Shown piece after piece: positions 31,519-31,954 of a DNA stretch of 31,954 bases. The stretch comes from JBBSUX01 sp038234045. GTDB lineage: Bacteria > Pseudomonadota > Gammaproteobacteria > Burkholderiales > Burkholderiaceae_C. The position numbers and the translations under genes were made by a program. How positions within the stretch are numbered: position 1 is the first letter of the stretch; each line of letters begins with the position of its first letter. The stretch is from NCBI GenBank assembly GCA_038234045.1, contig JBBSUX010000004.1:1-31954 (forward strand), given 5' to 3'. The notes under the pieces were generated by a model, which saw only the letters and a list, made by a program, of their open reading frames with translations, had not been told where the DNA came from and made no database searches.

Positions 31519-31954
31519 AGCCGGCCATCAGCAACATCGATCTTATCTCCAGCCTCAGAAGAGGCTTACTGACTTGGGCTTTCTGCCTTGCGATTGCTTC
31601 GCTGCAGGTCTTCGCTGATCCCAACAAGCGATATGTCGTTGAGCTGACCTATTCGCTTTGCATCGGCACCAGCTGCTGGTTGCTCGCGGAGCTGTCGCGC
31701 CTTCTGCTGCGGCGCGCAGGTGATCCGGGCGGCTGGCCGCATGACAGCGGTGTCGTTCTGCTCTTGCTCATCAGCATTGGTGGCGGCTTTTTAATGGGAA
31801 CGCTGCTGGCCGACAGATGGTTCGGCTGGTCGTCATTCGGCGACTCCGGCACCCTGAGGCGATCGGTGATGATGACCCTGATCGCGGGTACCGGCATCAC
31901 CTACTTCTTCTACAGCCGAGGCCGCAACGCGCATCTCGAAGCCGCCGCACACGA
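31515..31954 (+). CDS. Membrane protein, probable LytS-type sensor histidine kinase (3' truncated by window edge)
   Basis: 146 codons from ATG at 31515 to the window end with no stop. Four hydrophobic segments are visible (about residues 19-34, 41-66, 79-99, 115-134), followed by a charged turn (SRGRNAHLEAAAH) that looks like the start of a cytoplasmic helix. This matches the N-terminal sensor part of LytS/AlgZ-like histidine kinases, which often follow a 2TM protein and precede a LytTR regulator. The kinase domain lies outside the window, so this is an inference from layout. Confidence 0.6.
   Translation, partial: MKPAISNIDLISSLRRGLLTWAFCLAIASLQVFADPNKRYVVELTYSLCIGTSCWLLAELSRLLLRRAGDPGGWPHDSGVVLLLLISIGGGFLMGTLLADRWFGWSSFGDSGTLRRSVMMTLIAGTGITYFFYSRGRNAHLEAAAH

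Noticed and set aside
1..31954. CRISPR arrays, tRNA or rRNA genes, prophage and transposase genes
   Set aside because: None recognised on either strand by reading; no regularly spaced repeats, tRNA-like cloverleaf arms or recombinase motifs were seen.

Overview
The window is about 32 kb of GC-rich, tightly packed chromosomal DNA from a betaproteobacterium. Gene content and order suggest Burkholderiales, probably Comamonadaceae or a close relative: nasA-ybiB-cobA, pmbA/darP/mog, rpsU followed by a YqeY-like gene, and the FUSC and MscS-like pair. A family of short dispersed repeats of the AGCT..AGCGC type, which I recall as common in Comamonadaceae genomes, points the same way. I see no rRNA, tRNA, CRISPR array, prophage or transposase gene. 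The assignment is by recollection of families; no search was run.

Layout. 1-4.6 kb: end of an assimilatory nitrate reduction locus, with nasA (cut by the left edge), ybiB (TrpD2-type DNA-binding protein) and cobA (siroheme synthesis for nitrite reductase). 4.6-5.9 kb: HI0933/BaiN-like flavoprotein with a TTG start. 6.0-7.0 kb: rpsU with a clear promoter, structured leader and terminator, then a GatB/YqeY-domain gene. 7.1-9.2 kb: exported FecR/DUF6600 protein. 9.2-12.3 kb: pmbA divergent from darP and mog. 12.4-15.2 kb: cysE and trmJ on the minus strand, then suhB on the plus strand with a long C-terminal tail. 15.3-18.7 kb: two membrane proteins (FUSC family and MscS-like). 18.8-20.7 kb: nitronate monooxygenase and a HAD dehalogenase. 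20.8-22.5 kb: a probable ribbon-helix-helix regulator and a PHB-depolymerase-like esterase behind a perfect 28-bp palindrome. 22.5-24.4 kb: a gene-poor, lineage-specific looking stretch with an outer-membrane-like protein, a possible gene remnant and a small lipoprotein. 24.4-29.0 kb: mutS, an Anbu proteasome homologue and an alpha/beta hydrolase. 29.1-31.95 kb: uppP, two small membrane proteins, and a 2TM protein joined to the start of a membrane protein that is probably a LytS-type histidine kinase (cut by the right edge).

How the genes fit together. The nitrate genes form one functional unit: NasA reduces nitrate to nitrite, and CobA feeds siroheme to the nitrite reductase presumably encoded upstream. 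Mog supplies molybdenum cofactor, which NasA needs. Most other genes are housekeeping. The most interesting signals are non-coding or structural: five gap-free 47-bp copies of a dispersed palindromic repeat, three of them read in frame inside conserved genes (ybiB, the flavoprotein and mutS); the palindrome overlapping a possible leaderless start of the regulator-esterase pair; and the Anbu peptidase standing away from its usual partner genes. I did not find a clearly new multi-gene system.
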